From Streptosporangiales bacterium (GTDB taxonomy: Bacteria > Actinomycetota > Actinomycetes > Streptosporangiales > WHST01): a stretch of 64,000 nt of DNA. Below are positions 8,818 through 16,912 of this stretch, one piece after another. The stretch's first letter is position 1; each line of letters begins with the position of its first letter. The translations under genes were made by a program, and so were the position numbers. The notes beneath the pieces are model-generated. The model was not told the origin of the DNA. It worked only from the letters and a program-made list of their open reading frames with translations, and ran no database searches. The stretch covers positions 124,001 to 188,000 of the forward strand of contig WHTA01000001.1 in assembly GCA_009379825.1 (NCBI GenBank). Direction: 5' to 3'.

Positions 8818-10053
8818 TCAGCCGCCGGTGAGCTCGGCGAGCGGTACGTCCTCGTCGGCGAGCCGGTCGAGGTCGACCGGCTGGTCCAGCTTGAGCAGCG
8901 CCTCGATCAGCTTGATGCCGTCCTTCCAGCGGTTCACGTGCATCCCCGCGACCACCTTGCCGCCGGCGACCCAGAACGCCTGGAAGCCGTCCGTGCTCGG
9001 CTCGCCGCGGAACACCACGCGGTCGTAGCTGCCGAGGGCGAACCAGCCGGCGAACTCCAGGCCGGCGTCGTACTGGTCGGAGAAGAAGTACGGCGGCCGG
9101 TCGTAACTGACCTGTTCATCGATCATCGAGCGACCCGCCGACGTGCCGCCGCGCAGCGCGTTCGCCCAGTGCTCGACCCGGATCTCCGTGCCGTATCTCG
9201 GTACGTAGCTGCGGGCGACGTCGCCGGCCGCATAGATGTCCGGGTTCGAGGTGCGCAGCGTCTCGTCCACCACGATCCCGTTGTCGACGGTGAGCCCGGC
9301 GGCCTCGGCGAGCTCGGTGTTCGGCCGGATGCCGACGCCCACGATCACCACGTCCGCGGGCACCTCGGTGCCGGCGTCGGTGACGACCGCGGTGACCGCG
9401 CCGTCGCCGCGGAACTCCTGCACCTGCTGGCCGAAGAGGAACTCCACGCCGTGCGCGCTGTGCAGCTCGGTGAAGAACCCGCCGACCTCAGGGCCGAGCG
9501 CGCCGAGCAGTGGCGCCGGCTGCGGCTCGACGACCGTGACCTGGCAGTCACGGGCCCGCGCGGCCACCGCGGTCTCCAGGCCGATCCACCCGGCGCCGAC
9601 GACCACCACCCGGCCGCCGGCGTCGAGAGCCGCAGCCAGCCGGTCGGAGTCCGCGCGGCTGCGCAGGTACAGCACGTTGTCGAGCTCGGCGCCCGGGATG
9701 TCCAGCCGGCGCGGTGAGGCGCCGGTGGCGAGCAGCAGCTTCTGGTAGCCCAGCCGGGTGCCGTCGGCGAGCTCGACCTCGTGCGCGCCGGCGTCCAGGG
9801 CGGTTGCCCGCTGCCCGAGGAGCAGCTCCACGGAGTTCTCCTCGTACCAGCTCGCCGCGTGTACGAAGCCCTCGTCCCTGGCCTCGTTGCCGAGCAGGTA
9901 GCCCTTGGACAGCGGTGGTCGCTCGTACGGCCGCTCATCCTCCTCGCCGACGAGCACCAGCCGGCCGTCGAAGCCGCCCTTCCGCATCCGTTCCGCCGCC
10001 TTGGCCCCGGCCAGGCTCGCCCCGACCACGAGAAACGTCGGTTCGGCTGCCAT
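8818..10053 (-). CDS. FAD-dependent oxidoreductase, ferredoxin-reductase type
   Basis: A 411-residue pyridine-nucleotide disulfide oxidoreductase fold without a redox disulfide. The FAD-binding motif VVGASLAGAKAAE is at residues 8-20 and the NAD(P) motif VVVVGAGWIGLETA at about 147-160. The second FAD motif, IYAAGDVARSY, lies near 270. The C terminus resembles the reductase components of Rieske and cytochrome P450 systems. No ferredoxin, P450 or oxygenase gene is next to it, so its partner is unknown. A GGAGGACAG sequence precedes the ATG. It is separated by about 65 bases from the marR gene upstream. Confidence 0.88.
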   Translation of the reverse strand: MAAEPTFLVVGASLAGAKAAERMRKGGFDGRLVLVGEEDERPYERPPLSKGYLLGNEARDEGFVHAASWYEENSVELLLGQRATALDAGAHEVELADGTRLGYQKLLLATGASPRRLDIPGAELDNVLYLRSRADSDRLAAALDAGGRVVVVGAGWIGLETAVAARARDCQVTVVEPQPAPLLGALGPEVGGFFTELHSAHGVEFLFGQQVQEFRGDGAVTAVVTDAGTEVPADVVIVGVGIRPNTELAEAAGLTVDNGIVVDETLRTSNPDIYAAGDVARSYVPRYGTEIRVEHWANALRGGTSAGRSMIDEQVSYDRPPYFFSDQYDAGLEFAGWFALGSYDRVVFRGEPSTDGFQAFWVAGGKVVAGMHVNRWKDGIKLIEALLKLDQPVDLDRLADEDVPLAELTGG

Positions 10054-10118
10054 TTCTGTCCTCCGTCCGGTCGGCCCGCGACCAGTTCAGGGCATCGGGG
10101 CCGGTACGTCAACAACCG

Positions 10119-10625
10119 TCACGGGCCGTCCGGCGTGGCGAGGTCGGGGCGGAACCTGTCGATGATCGCCTCGAACGCCCGGCCGAGGGCGGCGTAGTCG
10201 GCCGGGCCGACGGCGTCCACCAGGTACTCGCGGACGCCGGCGACGTGCGTACGGGCGGCCTTCTCCAGCCGCCGCATGCCCTCGTCGGTGAGGTTGGCCC
10301 AGACGCCGCGCTTGTCGTCGGCGCAGGTGTCGCGCTCGACCAGGCCGTCGCGCTGCAGCCGGTCGACGGTGTGCGACAGCCGGCTGCGGGACTGGTTGGC
10401 CAGCTCGGCCAGCTCGGCCATCCGCAGCGTCCGGTCGTCGGCCTCGGAGAGATGGACCAGTACCTCGTACTCGGCGTGCGACAGGTGGTGGTCGGCGCGG
10501 AGGTCCTTGTCCAGCTGCTCGGTCAGCAACATGCTGCCGAGCAGGTAGCGGCGCCAGACGCGTTGCTCCTGCTCGTCCAGCCACTTCGGCTCCGGCGGGT
10601 CGGCCGGACAGTCGCGTGTCGCCAC
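10119..10625 (-). CDS. MarR-family transcriptional regulator
   Basis: A 168-residue winged-helix protein. LSHAEYEVLVHLSEADDRTLRMAELAELANQSRSRLSHTVDRL (residues about 52-93, read as separate short motifs) spans the DNA-binding core, and the wing contains RDTCADDKRGVWANLT, the usual DRR-type wing. It starts with GTG at 10625 behind a strong GGGGGAGGAAG ribosome site. It is divergent from a YceI-family gene 116 bases away, and an inverted repeat lies between them, which suggests control of itself and of yceI. The ligand is unknown. Confidence 0.88.
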   Translation of the reverse strand: MATRDCPADPPEPKWLDEQEQRVWRRYLLGSMLLTEQLDKDLRADHHLSHAEYEVLVHLSEADDRTLRMAELAELANQSRSRLSHTVDRLQRDGLVERDTCADDKRGVWANLTDEGMRRLEKAARTHVAGVREYLVDAVGPADYAALGRAFEAIIDRFRPDLATPDGP

Positions 10626-10650
10626 GAAACTTCCTCCCCCGAGGGAATAA

Positions 10651-10662
10651 TTGAATCGTCAA
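10651..10662. promoter_or_regulatory. Candidate MarR operator upstream of marR and yceI
   Basis: The sequence TTGAATCGTCAA is an inverted repeat (TTGA, four bases, TCAA). It sits 26 bases upstream of the MarR start and about 80 bases before the YceI start. MarR proteins bind short AT-richer dyads of this size. The link is positional inference. Confidence 0.45.
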
Positions 10663-10741
10663 CTACTGTTGGCCAGGATAGTTCGACCAACTGTGCAGTG
10701 GCCGACCCGGTCACCACAACGTAACGTCAAGGAGGTTCTTC

Positions 10742-11308
10742 GTGAGTGAGAACGCTGTGGCCACCGCAACCGGCCTGGCCGCTGGGACCTGGACGATCGA
10801 CCCGGTCCACTCCGAGGTCACGTTCAGTATTCGGCACCTGATGGCCAAGGTGCGCGGCAACTTCACCGAGTTCAGCGGTTCCGTCGTGATCGGTGACACG
10901 GTCGGCGAGTCCAAGGTGACCGCCGAGATCCAGGCCGCGTCCGTCGATACCAGGAACGAGCAGCGCGACGGTCACGTGCGGTCCGCCGAGATCCTCGACG
11001 TCGAGCAGTACCCGACGCTGAAGTTCGTCTCGACCGGTCTGCGTACCGACGGTGACGACTACCTGCTCGACGGCGAGCTGACCCTCAAGGACGTCACCCG
11101 CGCGGTGACCCTGCAGGTGGAGTTCAACGGCACCGGCACCGACCCGTGGGGCGGCACCCGCGCCGGCTTCTCCGCGACGACCGCGGTCAGCCGCGACGAC
11201 TACGGCGTGGACTTCAACGTCCCGCTGCCCGGTGGTGACAAGGCGCTGCTCGGCGACAAGGTCGAGATCGCCATCGAGGTCGAGGCCGTCCTCGACGCGG
11301 GCAACTGA
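10742..11308 (+). CDS. YceI family lipocalin-like protein
   Basis: A 188-residue YceI-type beta-barrel that in known members binds isoprenoid or other amphipathic ligands. The signature opening GTWTIDPVHSEVTFSIRHLM (residues about 14-33) and the repeated elements FSGSVVIGD, SVDTRNEQRDGHVRSAEILD, YPTLKFVST and LTLKDVTRAVTL follow in order. There is no signal peptide, which is normal for actinobacterial cytosolic members. GTG start with AAGGAGG eight bases upstream. It is divergent from marR and is followed by a strong hairpin terminator. Confidence 0.92.
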   Translation: MSENAVATATGLAAGTWTIDPVHSEVTFSIRHLMAKVRGNFTEFSGSVVIGDTVGESKVTAEIQAASVDTRNEQRDGHVRSAEILDVEQYPTLKFVSTGLRTDGDDYLLDGELTLKDVTRAVTLQVEFNGTGTDPWGGTRAGFSATTAVSRDDYGVDFNVPLPGGDKALLGDKVEIAIEVEAVLDAGN

Positions 11309-11333
11309 CCCGTACCGGTCCTGCACGAGGCAC

Positions 11334-11370
11334 CCGAGTTGGCCGGCGTCGTACGTGCCGGCCAACTCGG
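11334..11370 (+). terminator. Hairpin terminator after yceI
   Basis: Perfect 14-bp arms (CCGAGTTGGCCGGC and its complement) flank a nine-base loop. The hairpin lies 26 bases after the yceI stop and 30 bases before the next start. No T-tract follows, as is common in GC-rich actinobacteria. Confidence 0.75.
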
Positions 11371-11399
11371 GACCACATAGCGAGAAAGGACGTTCGATC

Positions 11400-11867
11400 G
11401 TGATTCCGGTCCGTCGTCTGAACCATGCGGTGCTCTTCGTCAGCGACCTGGAGCGAGCGGTCGCGTTCTACACCGAGGCGTTCGACATGCAGGTCGCCGC
11501 GCAGGAGCCCGCCGCGAACGCCGCGTTCCTACGCGCAAGGCGCGGTGACAACCACCACGACCTGGGGCTGTTCGGCCGCGGTGCCGGCGCACCGCACCCA
11601 CCGCGGGGCAGCACCGGCCTGTACCACCTCGCCTGGCAGGTCGACGACATCCGCGACCTGGCCGAGGCACGCGAGACGCTCCGGGCGTACGGCGCCCTCA
11701 CCGGGGAGAGCGACCACGGCGCGACGAAGAGCATCTACGGCGTCGACCCCGACGGCAACGAGTTCGAGATCATGTGGATGCTCCCGCGCGACCAGTGGGG
11801 CGCCTACGAGGGCGAAGCACCAGTCCGCCCACTCGACCTCGACGCCGAGATCGCCAAGCACAGCTGA
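11400..11867 (+). CDS. VOC (glyoxalase/dioxygenase superfamily) protein
   Basis: A 155-residue vicinal-oxygen-chelate protein with two beta-alpha-beta-beta-beta modules. Candidate metal ligands are His in RLNHAVLFVSDLERAV (residue 8), His in GLYHLAWQVDD (about 76), and Glu in DPDGNEFEIMW (about 123), matching the glyoxalase metal pattern. The GTG at 11400 is preceded by GAGAAAGGACG. The long open frame upstream runs back through yceI in another frame and is not real. The substrate cannot be inferred. It is flanked on both sides by strong hairpins, so it is probably monocistronic. Confidence 0.87.
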   Translation: MIPVRRLNHAVLFVSDLERAVAFYTEAFDMQVAAQEPAANAAFLRARRGDNHHDLGLFGRGAGAPHPPRGSTGLYHLAWQVDDIRDLAEARETLRAYGALTGESDHGATKSIYGVDPDGNEFEIMWMLPRDQWGAYEGEAPVRPLDLDAEIAKHS

Positions 11868-11899
11868 CCTGCCTGACTTGCCCCCGGTGCCGACCCCAC

Positions 11900-11935
11900 C
11901 CGCCACGTTGCGGTAGCAGTGCCGCAACGTGGCGG
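11900..11935. terminator. Bidirectional hairpin terminator
   Basis: Perfect 14-bp arms (CCGCCACGTTGCGG and its complement) around an eight-base loop. It sits in the gap between the VOC gene and the convergent ligase-like gene, so it can end both transcripts. Confidence 0.75.
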
Positions 11936-11943
11936 CCGGCGGT

Positions 11944-13425
11944 CTACTCGCCGACCGGCCAGGTGTGCACCGGCTCGTTGGTGTGCATGTGTGCCGAGTA
12001 CAGCCGCAGCGTCTCCGCCAGCGCCTCCGGCCGGTCCAGGTTGCGATCCCTTTCGACCTGCCGCAGCGTGTCGCGCTGCCAGGTCGCGCCGTTGCGGCCG
12101 GTCAGGCAGCGCTGCTCGATGATGCCGAGCAGCCGGTCCCTGATCTGCGGCTGCACACCCCACGCGTCCAGGCCCTCCGCCGCCCACGGCAGCAGCCGGC
12201 GCACCACCAGCTCGGTGGCGTGCACCTCGCCCACACCGGGCCAGTAGACGCGAGCGTCGATGCCGTTCCTCGCTGCGGAGTGGAAGTTCTCCTCCGCCGC
12301 GCTGAACGACATCTGCGACCAGACCGGCCGGTCCGCCTGCGCGAGATGGTTGACCAGCCCGAAGTAGAACGCGGCGTTGGCGATGATGTCGACGACGGTC
12401 GGCCCCGCCGGCAGCACCCGGTTCTCCACGCGCAGGTGCGGGCGCCCGAGCACCACGTCGTACACCGGCCGGTTCCACCGGTAGATGGTGCCGTTGTGCA
12501 GCCGCAGCTCGGACAGCTCGGGCGTGTCCCCGTGCTCAAGCACCTCGACCGGGTCCTCGTCGTCGCAGATCGGCAGCAGCGCAGGGAAGTAGCGCACGTT
12601 CTCCTCGAACAGGTCGAAGATCGACGTCACCCAGCGCTCGCCGAACCACACCCGCGGCCGTACGCCCTGTGCCTTCAGCTCCTCCGGCCTGGTGTCCGTC
12701 GCCTGCTCGAAGAGCGCGATCCTCGTCTCCTGCCACAGCTGCCGACCGAACAGGAACGGCGAGTTCGCGCCGAGCGCGAGCTGGATCGACGCGATCGCCT
12801 GGGACGCGTTCCAGTAGTCGGCGAACGTCTCCGGTGACACCTGCAGGTGCAGCTGCACGCTGGTGCATGCGGCCTCGGGCAGGATCGTGTCGGAGTACAT
12901 CTGCAGGCGCTCCGCGCCGCTGATGTCGATGTGCACGTCCTCCCCGCGTGCGGCGAGGATCTGCTCGTTGAGCAGTCGGTAGCGCGGGTTACCTGAGAAC
13001 GTGTCCGGCCCCATGTGCTCGGTCATCAGCGTCGGCAGGATGCCGACCATGACGATGTGGGTGTCGTCCTTCGTCGCCCGGTCCTGCGCGGCGTTCAGGC
13101 TGGCGCGCACGTCCTCCTCGTACGAGGTGAACCCGGCACCGGCGATCTGCCGCGGCTCGACGTTGGTCTCGATGTTGAACTGACCGAGCTCGGTCTGGAA
13201 CGACGGGTTCTCGATCAGCTCGAGCACACGCTCGTTGCGCATCGCCGGCTGGTACGCGGCGTCGACCAGGTTGAACTCGATCTCCAGCCCGGTCATCGGC
13301 CGTTCGTGCTCGAACCGGAAGTCCGACAGCATCCGGGCGAGGACGTCCAGGCAGCGGCGTACCTTCTGCCGATACTGCTGCCGGTCCTCTCGGGAAAAGG
13401 TTGCGCCGTCGACATCTCGCCCCAC
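11944..13425 (-). CDS. Glutamate-cysteine-ligase-like (carboxylate-amine ligase) enzyme
   Basis: A 493-residue protein of the glutamate-cysteine ligase superfamily. TGLEIEFNLVD near residue 45-55 is the conserved nucleotide/metal-binding opening. QFNIETNVEPRQ and LHLQVSPETFADYWN are also family features. Actinobacteria that use mycothiol often keep such homologues, whose true product is not established. I start at the GTG at 13425, which has GGAGG eight bases upstream and gives VGRDVDGATFSREDR, the usual N terminus. The open frame continues upstream with implausible arginine-rich codons. It converges on the VOC gene across a shared terminator. Confidence 0.8.
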   Translation of the reverse strand: MGRDVDGATFSREDRQQYRQKVRRCLDVLARMLSDFRFEHERPMTGLEIEFNLVDAAYQPAMRNERVLELIENPSFQTELGQFNIETNVEPRQIAGAGFTSYEEDVRASLNAAQDRATKDDTHIVMVGILPTLMTEHMGPDTFSGNPRYRLLNEQILAARGEDVHIDISGAERLQMYSDTILPEAACTSVQLHLQVSPETFADYWNASQAIASIQLALGANSPFLFGRQLWQETRIALFEQATDTRPEELKAQGVRPRVWFGERWVTSIFDLFEENVRYFPALLPICDDEDPVEVLEHGDTPELSELRLHNGTIYRWNRPVYDVVLGRPHLRVENRVLPAGPTVVDIIANAAFYFGLVNHLAQADRPVWSQMSFSAAEENFHSAARNGIDARVYWPGVGEVHATELVVRRLLPWAAEGLDAWGVQPQIRDRLLGIIEQRCLTGRNGATWQRDTLRQVERDRNLDRPEALAETLRLYSAHMHTNEPVHTWPVGE

Positions 13426-13587
13426 GAGGTCCACCTCCAGGCCGGCAGCGGTCTCGGAGCCAAATCTAGTCGCTCGTGGACGCCGGACAGGCCGAGTTGG
13501 CCGGACCCGCCCGCCGTGCACTACCCTCGGCCTACCCTGGGTACAGCACGTAACACTTCGATCGATCGGCGACGAAACCGGCACCGA

Positions 13588-14076
13588 TCAGCGGTCGACG
13601 GCCTGCTTCAGGTTCACGCCGGCGCGCAGCGTGCCAGGCAGCGCCTCCAGGCCGAAGACGTGCGGGCCGTAGGCCTCGGTCGACTGCACCTGCACGGCGC
13701 GGGGGACCAAGGTGCCCGGGGTGGACTGGTTGCGCAGCTTGAGCGCCTCCCGCCGGGTCCGCAGGTCGAGCAGCCGTCGGCCCCAGGCATCCACCTCGGG
13801 CTTGGCCCTGGCCTTGCGGAACGCGATCCGGTCGCCGTACGTGTGCAGGCCAGCCGTCGCGCGCTCCGCGGCCTCGGCGGACCTGATCGCGTCGAGCAGG
13901 CCACGCTCGGCGGCGAGCCTGGCGTCGCGGCTGGTGGCGGTCGCCCGGCGCAGCCGGTCGAGCGCGTCGTCGGCGGCATCGAGCAGCTCGTCGAACTGGT
14001 CGGCGAGCTGCTGGTCGGCGGCGTACTGTTCGCGCGCCTGCGCGGCGGCACGGCGCGACGGCTTGGCAATCGGCAC
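13588..14076 (-). CDS. Conserved hypothetical, helical and charged
   Basis: A 162-residue protein I do not recognise. The first 100 residues are Ala/Arg/Asp/Glu-rich and should form long helices (ADQFDELLDAADDALDRLRRA). The C-terminal part has a compact PGTLVPRAVQVQSTEAYGPHVFGLEAL segment, which is more conserved-looking. No signal peptide or membrane helix is visible. The GC-rich third codon positions support coding in this frame. It begins 12 bases after the stop of the small membrane protein gene upstream, so the two are likely one transcript. The GTG start has no clear ribosome site. Confidence 0.6.
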   Translation of the reverse strand: MPIAKPSRRAAAQAREQYAADQQLADQFDELLDAADDALDRLRRATATSRDARLAAERGLLDAIRSAEAAERATAGLHTYGDRIAFRKARAKPEVDAWGRRLLDLRTRREALKLRNQSTPGTLVPRAVQVQSTEAYGPHVFGLEALPGTLRAGVNLKQAVDR

Positions 14077-14088
14077 GGTCTGTTTATA

Positions 14089-14511
14089 TCAGCGCCGACG
14101 GCTCACCGCGGCGGCGAGGTTCACCACGAGGATGCCCAGCCAGACGATGATGAGGCCCACCACGCCGGTGTTCCCCGCGACGACGGCGATTCCGGTCAGC
14201 GGGACGCCCAGGGCCGTGGTGACGATGCCGAGCGCGAGCTGGCCACCGTCCATGCCCTGCCGTGCCGGGCGGCTCGGCTGCTGCGCGAGCCGACTGTCGA
14301 TGCGCGCGTCGATGGTCTGCTCGAGCCGTTCGAGGAAGCCCTCGACCAGCGCGCCCTCGTACTCGGGGCCGAGCTCGCGGCGGGCGTCCAGGGCCGCGTG
14401 CAGGTCCGCGCTCATCGCCGCGTCGGGGCGCCGCGCCGGCGGCCGGTGGTGTGCCGGGTACCGGGGCGCCGGCGGCGTACCCGGTCGGGCTCGACCTGGG
14501 GTGTTGTCCAC
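14089..14511 (-). CDS. Small membrane protein with coiled amphipathic stem
   Basis: A 140-residue protein. The N-terminal 30 residues are Pro/Arg-rich. A charged helix follows (LGPEYEGALVEGFLERLEQTIDARIDSRLAQ, about residues 45-75). Two membrane helices are near the end (LALGIVTTALGVPLTGIAVVAG and VGLIIVWLGILVVNLAAAV), and the protein ends RRR. I recall similar actinobacterial membrane proteins of unknown role. The GTG at 14511 is one choice; an internal ATG before SADLHAAL is another. It is divergent from the DUF5999 gene, with a perfect palindrome between them. Confidence 0.65.
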   Translation of the reverse strand: MDNTPGRARPGTPPAPRYPAHHRPPARRPDAAMSADLHAALDARRELGPEYEGALVEGFLERLEQTIDARIDSRLAQQPSRPARQGMDGGQLALGIVTTALGVPLTGIAVVAGNTGVVGLIIVWLGILVVNLAAAVSRRR

Positions 14512-14650
14512 ACCACCCTTTATACCCGAGACGCGATATGTCGCAAGGCAATTGCCGCTTCCAGATGCCGGATCGGACGGATACGGAGGATCACCCCCTG
14601 AACACGCCGGAGGATAACCGCCGGCGTAGGGTGAAGTGCGCCACAATGGA

Positions 14651-14673
14651 CCTGTTGTGAAGGTCACAACAGG
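14651..14673. promoter_or_regulatory. Perfect 23-bp palindrome upstream of the DUF5999 gene
   Basis: Ten-base arms CCTGTTGTGA and TCACAACAGG flank the triplet AGG. It ends 29 bases before the DUF5999 start codon in the gap shared with the divergent membrane-protein gene. A dyad of this quality so close to a start suggests an operator, or a leader hairpin. No regulator gene of matching type is adjacent. Confidence 0.6.
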
Positions 14674-14702
14674 CACCGAAACAGTTGCGGAGGAACACGA
14701 CG

Positions 14703-14906
14703 ATGTGCGCCCACCAGCCACGGTGCCCGGAGGCTGACACCTCCGAGCGCGAAGCGGCACGCACCGTGGCCAGCCACCCCGAGCAGGGATGGAGCCTGCT
14801 CTGTAACGGGGTCGTCCTCTTCGAGGACACGGGCGAACTACTGCCCAGCGGTCAGGTCGTCGCCCCACACCGACCGACCGGCGGGCCGAAAGCCCCCGCC
14901 GCGTAG
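14703..14906 (+). CDS. DUF5999 family small protein
   Basis: A 67-residue protein matching the DUF5999 family known from Streptomyces and relatives: MCAHQPRCPEADTSEREAA, then HPEQGWSLLCNGVVLFEDTGELLP, then VVAPHRP. Two cysteines and several histidines near the N terminus may bind metal, but that is inference. The function is unknown. The ATG at 14703 is preceded by GCGGAGGAAC. An in-frame ATG 18 bases upstream adds MRRNTT and overlaps the ribosome site, so it is rejected. A perfect palindrome lies just upstream. Confidence 0.82.
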   Translation: MCAHQPRCPEADTSEREAARTVASHPEQGWSLLCNGVVLFEDTGELLPSGQVVAPHRPTGGPKAPAA

Positions 14907-15200
14907 CTGCGCGGGGAACAGCCCCGAGAACCACACACTGCCCCGACCTCAGTGTCGTACGCGTCCCCAGGAGCGCCGTTCTCGTGCGCCCGAGAACGGA
15001 TGTCGACCAGTTCGCCGGTCAACATCCGTGTGCGTAACCGCTGAGTGGCCCGGCCGGTCGGCGACCGAACTCCGCCTTCTTCGGTTCGATACCGGCGTCG
15101 CCCGGGCCGAACCACCCCGCTGGTCGCCGCCGACCAGCGGGCACGACGAGCTCCGGGTTGCCGTCGCCGTCGAGGTCCCGGGGTTGGCCGGGCATAGCTG
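14907..15200. other. Intergenic region with a remnant FG-GAP motif
   Basis: No intact gene is visible in this 294-base gap. On the minus strand, 15177-15142 encodes DLDGDGNPELVV, the calcium-loop consensus of FG-GAP/VCBS repeats, in a frame that has no start codon and overlaps the end of the sigma-factor gene. It ends at a stop near 15019. It looks like debris of a secreted propeller protein. Confidence 0.35.
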
Positions 15201-16436
15201 CTACAGCTGGCCGAGTCGGTCCGCCTGTGCCTGTAGGTACCGCTGTTCCGGGATGCTCGTCGTCAGCCGGGCCGCCTCCCGGTACCCGGCGAGTGCGCCT
15301 TCGGCGTCGCCGGCCCGCTCCAGCAGGTGGGCCCGTACCGCGGTGAGCCTGTGGTGGTCGCCGAGCGTGTCGTCGAGCGACTCCAGCATGGCCAGGCCGG
15401 CGCGGGGGCCGTCCACCATGCCGACGGCCACCGCGTGGTTGAGCGTGACCATCGGGCCGGGTGCGAGCCGTTCGAGCAGCCGGTACAGGCCGACGACCTG
15501 CGGCCAGTCGGTGTCCTCGGCACGGGCGGCCTCCGCGTGCACGGCCGCGATGGCGGCCTGCACCTGGTACGGGCCGACGGGCGCGCGCGTCAGGGTGTCG
15601 CCCACCAGCGCGAGACCCTCGGCGATGGCCGCGGTGTCCCAGCGGCTACGGTCCTGCTCGGCCAGCGGTACCAGGCTGCCGTCGGCACGGGTACGGGCCG
15701 CACGGCGCGCGTCCACCAGCAGCATCAGCGCGAGCAACCCGGCGACCTCGCCGTCGTCGGGCAGCAGTGCGCGTAACGTCCTGGTGAGCCGGATCGCCTC
15801 CGCCGTCAGGTCGCTGCGGTAGAGCGCGGCGCCGGACGTGGCCGTGTGCCCCTCGGTGAAGACCAGGTACAGGACGTGCAACACCGCGGCGAGCCGGGCC
15901 GGACGCTCCCCTACAGGCGGCGGCTGGAAGTGAGCGCCGGCAGCCTTGATCCGCGCCTTGGCACGGCTGATGCGCTGCGCCATGGTCGTCTCCGGCACGA
16001 GGAACGCCTTGGCGATCTCGGCGGTGGTGAGGCCGCCGACCGCGCGCAACGTCAGCGCGATCTGCGACGCCGGGGTGAGCGACGGGTGGCAGCACAGGAA
16101 CAGCAGCGTCAGCGTGTCGTCCGCGTCCGCCAGGTCGCCGTCGGCGGGGTCCTCGCCCTGCCGGTCCGGTTCCTGCGCCGCGAGCCGCGGCTCGCGGCGC
16201 CGGTTCGGCTGCTCGCTGCGCAGCTGGTCGGTCAGCCGGCGGTTGGCGACGGTGATCAGCCAGCCGCGCGGGCTGTCCGGCACGCCCTCGGCCGGCCACT
16301 GCGTCACGGCGGCGAGCAGCGCCTCCTGCACGGTGTCCTCGGCGGCGGTGAACTCGTGCCGGTGCCGAAGCGGCGCGGCGAGGACCTGCGGCGCCAGGTC
16401 GCGCAGCAGGTCCTCGAGTGCGGCCGGGGTGGTCAC
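15201..16436 (-). CDS. ECF sigma factor with C-terminal TPR-like domain (ECF42 type)
   Basis: A 411-residue sigma factor, about twice the size of a minimal ECF protein. Region 2 includes EDTVQEALLAAVTQWP (near residue 30-45) and PRGWLITVANRRLTDQLRSE. Region 4 includes GGLTTAEIAKAFLVPETTMAQRISRAKARI near 130-160. The C-terminal half (about 190-411) is the helical DUF6596/TPR-like extension with LYRLLERLAPGPMVTLNHAVAVGMV. This arrangement, beside a DGPF/YCII gene, defines the ECF42 group, where the extension rather than an anti-sigma factor controls activity. It starts with GTG overlapping the TGA of the DGPF gene. Confidence 0.9.
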   Translation of the reverse strand: MTTPAALEDLLRDLAPQVLAAPLRHRHEFTAAEDTVQEALLAAVTQWPAEGVPDSPRGWLITVANRRLTDQLRSEQPNRRREPRLAAQEPDRQGEDPADGDLADADDTLTLLFLCCHPSLTPASQIALTLRAVGGLTTAEIAKAFLVPETTMAQRISRAKARIKAAGAHFQPPPVGERPARLAAVLHVLYLVFTEGHTATSGAALYRSDLTAEAIRLTRTLRALLPDDGEVAGLLALMLLVDARRAARTRADGSLVPLAEQDRSRWDTAAIAEGLALVGDTLTRAPVGPYQVQAAIAAVHAEAARAEDTDWPQVVGLYRLLERLAPGPMVTLNHAVAVGMVDGPRAGLAMLESLDDTLGDHHRLTAVRAHLLERAGDAEGALAGYREAARLTTSIPEQRYLQAQADRLGQL

Positions 16437-16828
16437 ATCTCCTGGCCGGAGTCGCCCATGATCGGTCGCACCTCGACGCCGGCGAACCTGGCGTCAGGGA
16501 ACCGGGTCGCGATCTCCACCGCCCGCTGCTGGCTTTCGCAGTCGACGACGAAGTAGCCCGCGAGCTCTTCCTACGCCTCGAGGAACGGGCCGTCGGTGGT
16601 TGCCGGCACCCCACTGCGCACGCGTGCCGTCTTCGTCGTGCTCGGGTCGGCGAGCGGCACGCCCGCCACCAGCTCACCGGACTCCGTGATCTCCGTCAGC
16701 AGCGCCTCGAACTGCGCGCTCAGCTCCGCCCGCTCGCCGTCGGACATCGCCAGCGCCTGCGGCGTGCCGAGGAAGGACGGGTGCCCCCAGTTCTCCTGGT
16801 TGGTGTAGATCATCAGCAGGTACTTCAT
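16433..16828 (-). pseudogene. DGPF/YCII family protein interrupted by an amber stop
   Basis: The reading frame from the ATG at 16828 (GGAGAGGAG site) encodes MKYLLMIYTNQENW, then the family motif DGPFLEA, then TAG at 16571-16573. Beyond the stop the same frame continues with EELAGYFVVDCESQQRAVEI, RFPDARFAG, VEVRPIMG and ends at TGA 16433-16435, exactly the C-terminal half of a DGPF protein. The family has lysine at the stop position (DGPFxEAKE), so a single AAG-to-TAG change explains it. The final TGA overlaps the sigma factor start as ATGTGA. The product would be truncated at about 85 residues. A sequencing error is possible. Confidence 0.8.
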
Positions 16829-16912
16829 CTCGCTCCTCTCCGGCACGGTACCCACACTGGGTCCGTCACCACAGAGGTCGAGACGGCCGGCCGGATCTCG
16901 ACACCGCCGGCC

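Noticed and set aside
14651-14673. Crp-type binding site
   Set aside because: The core TGTGA and TCACA are present, but the spacer is three bases, not six, so a Crp site is unlikely.
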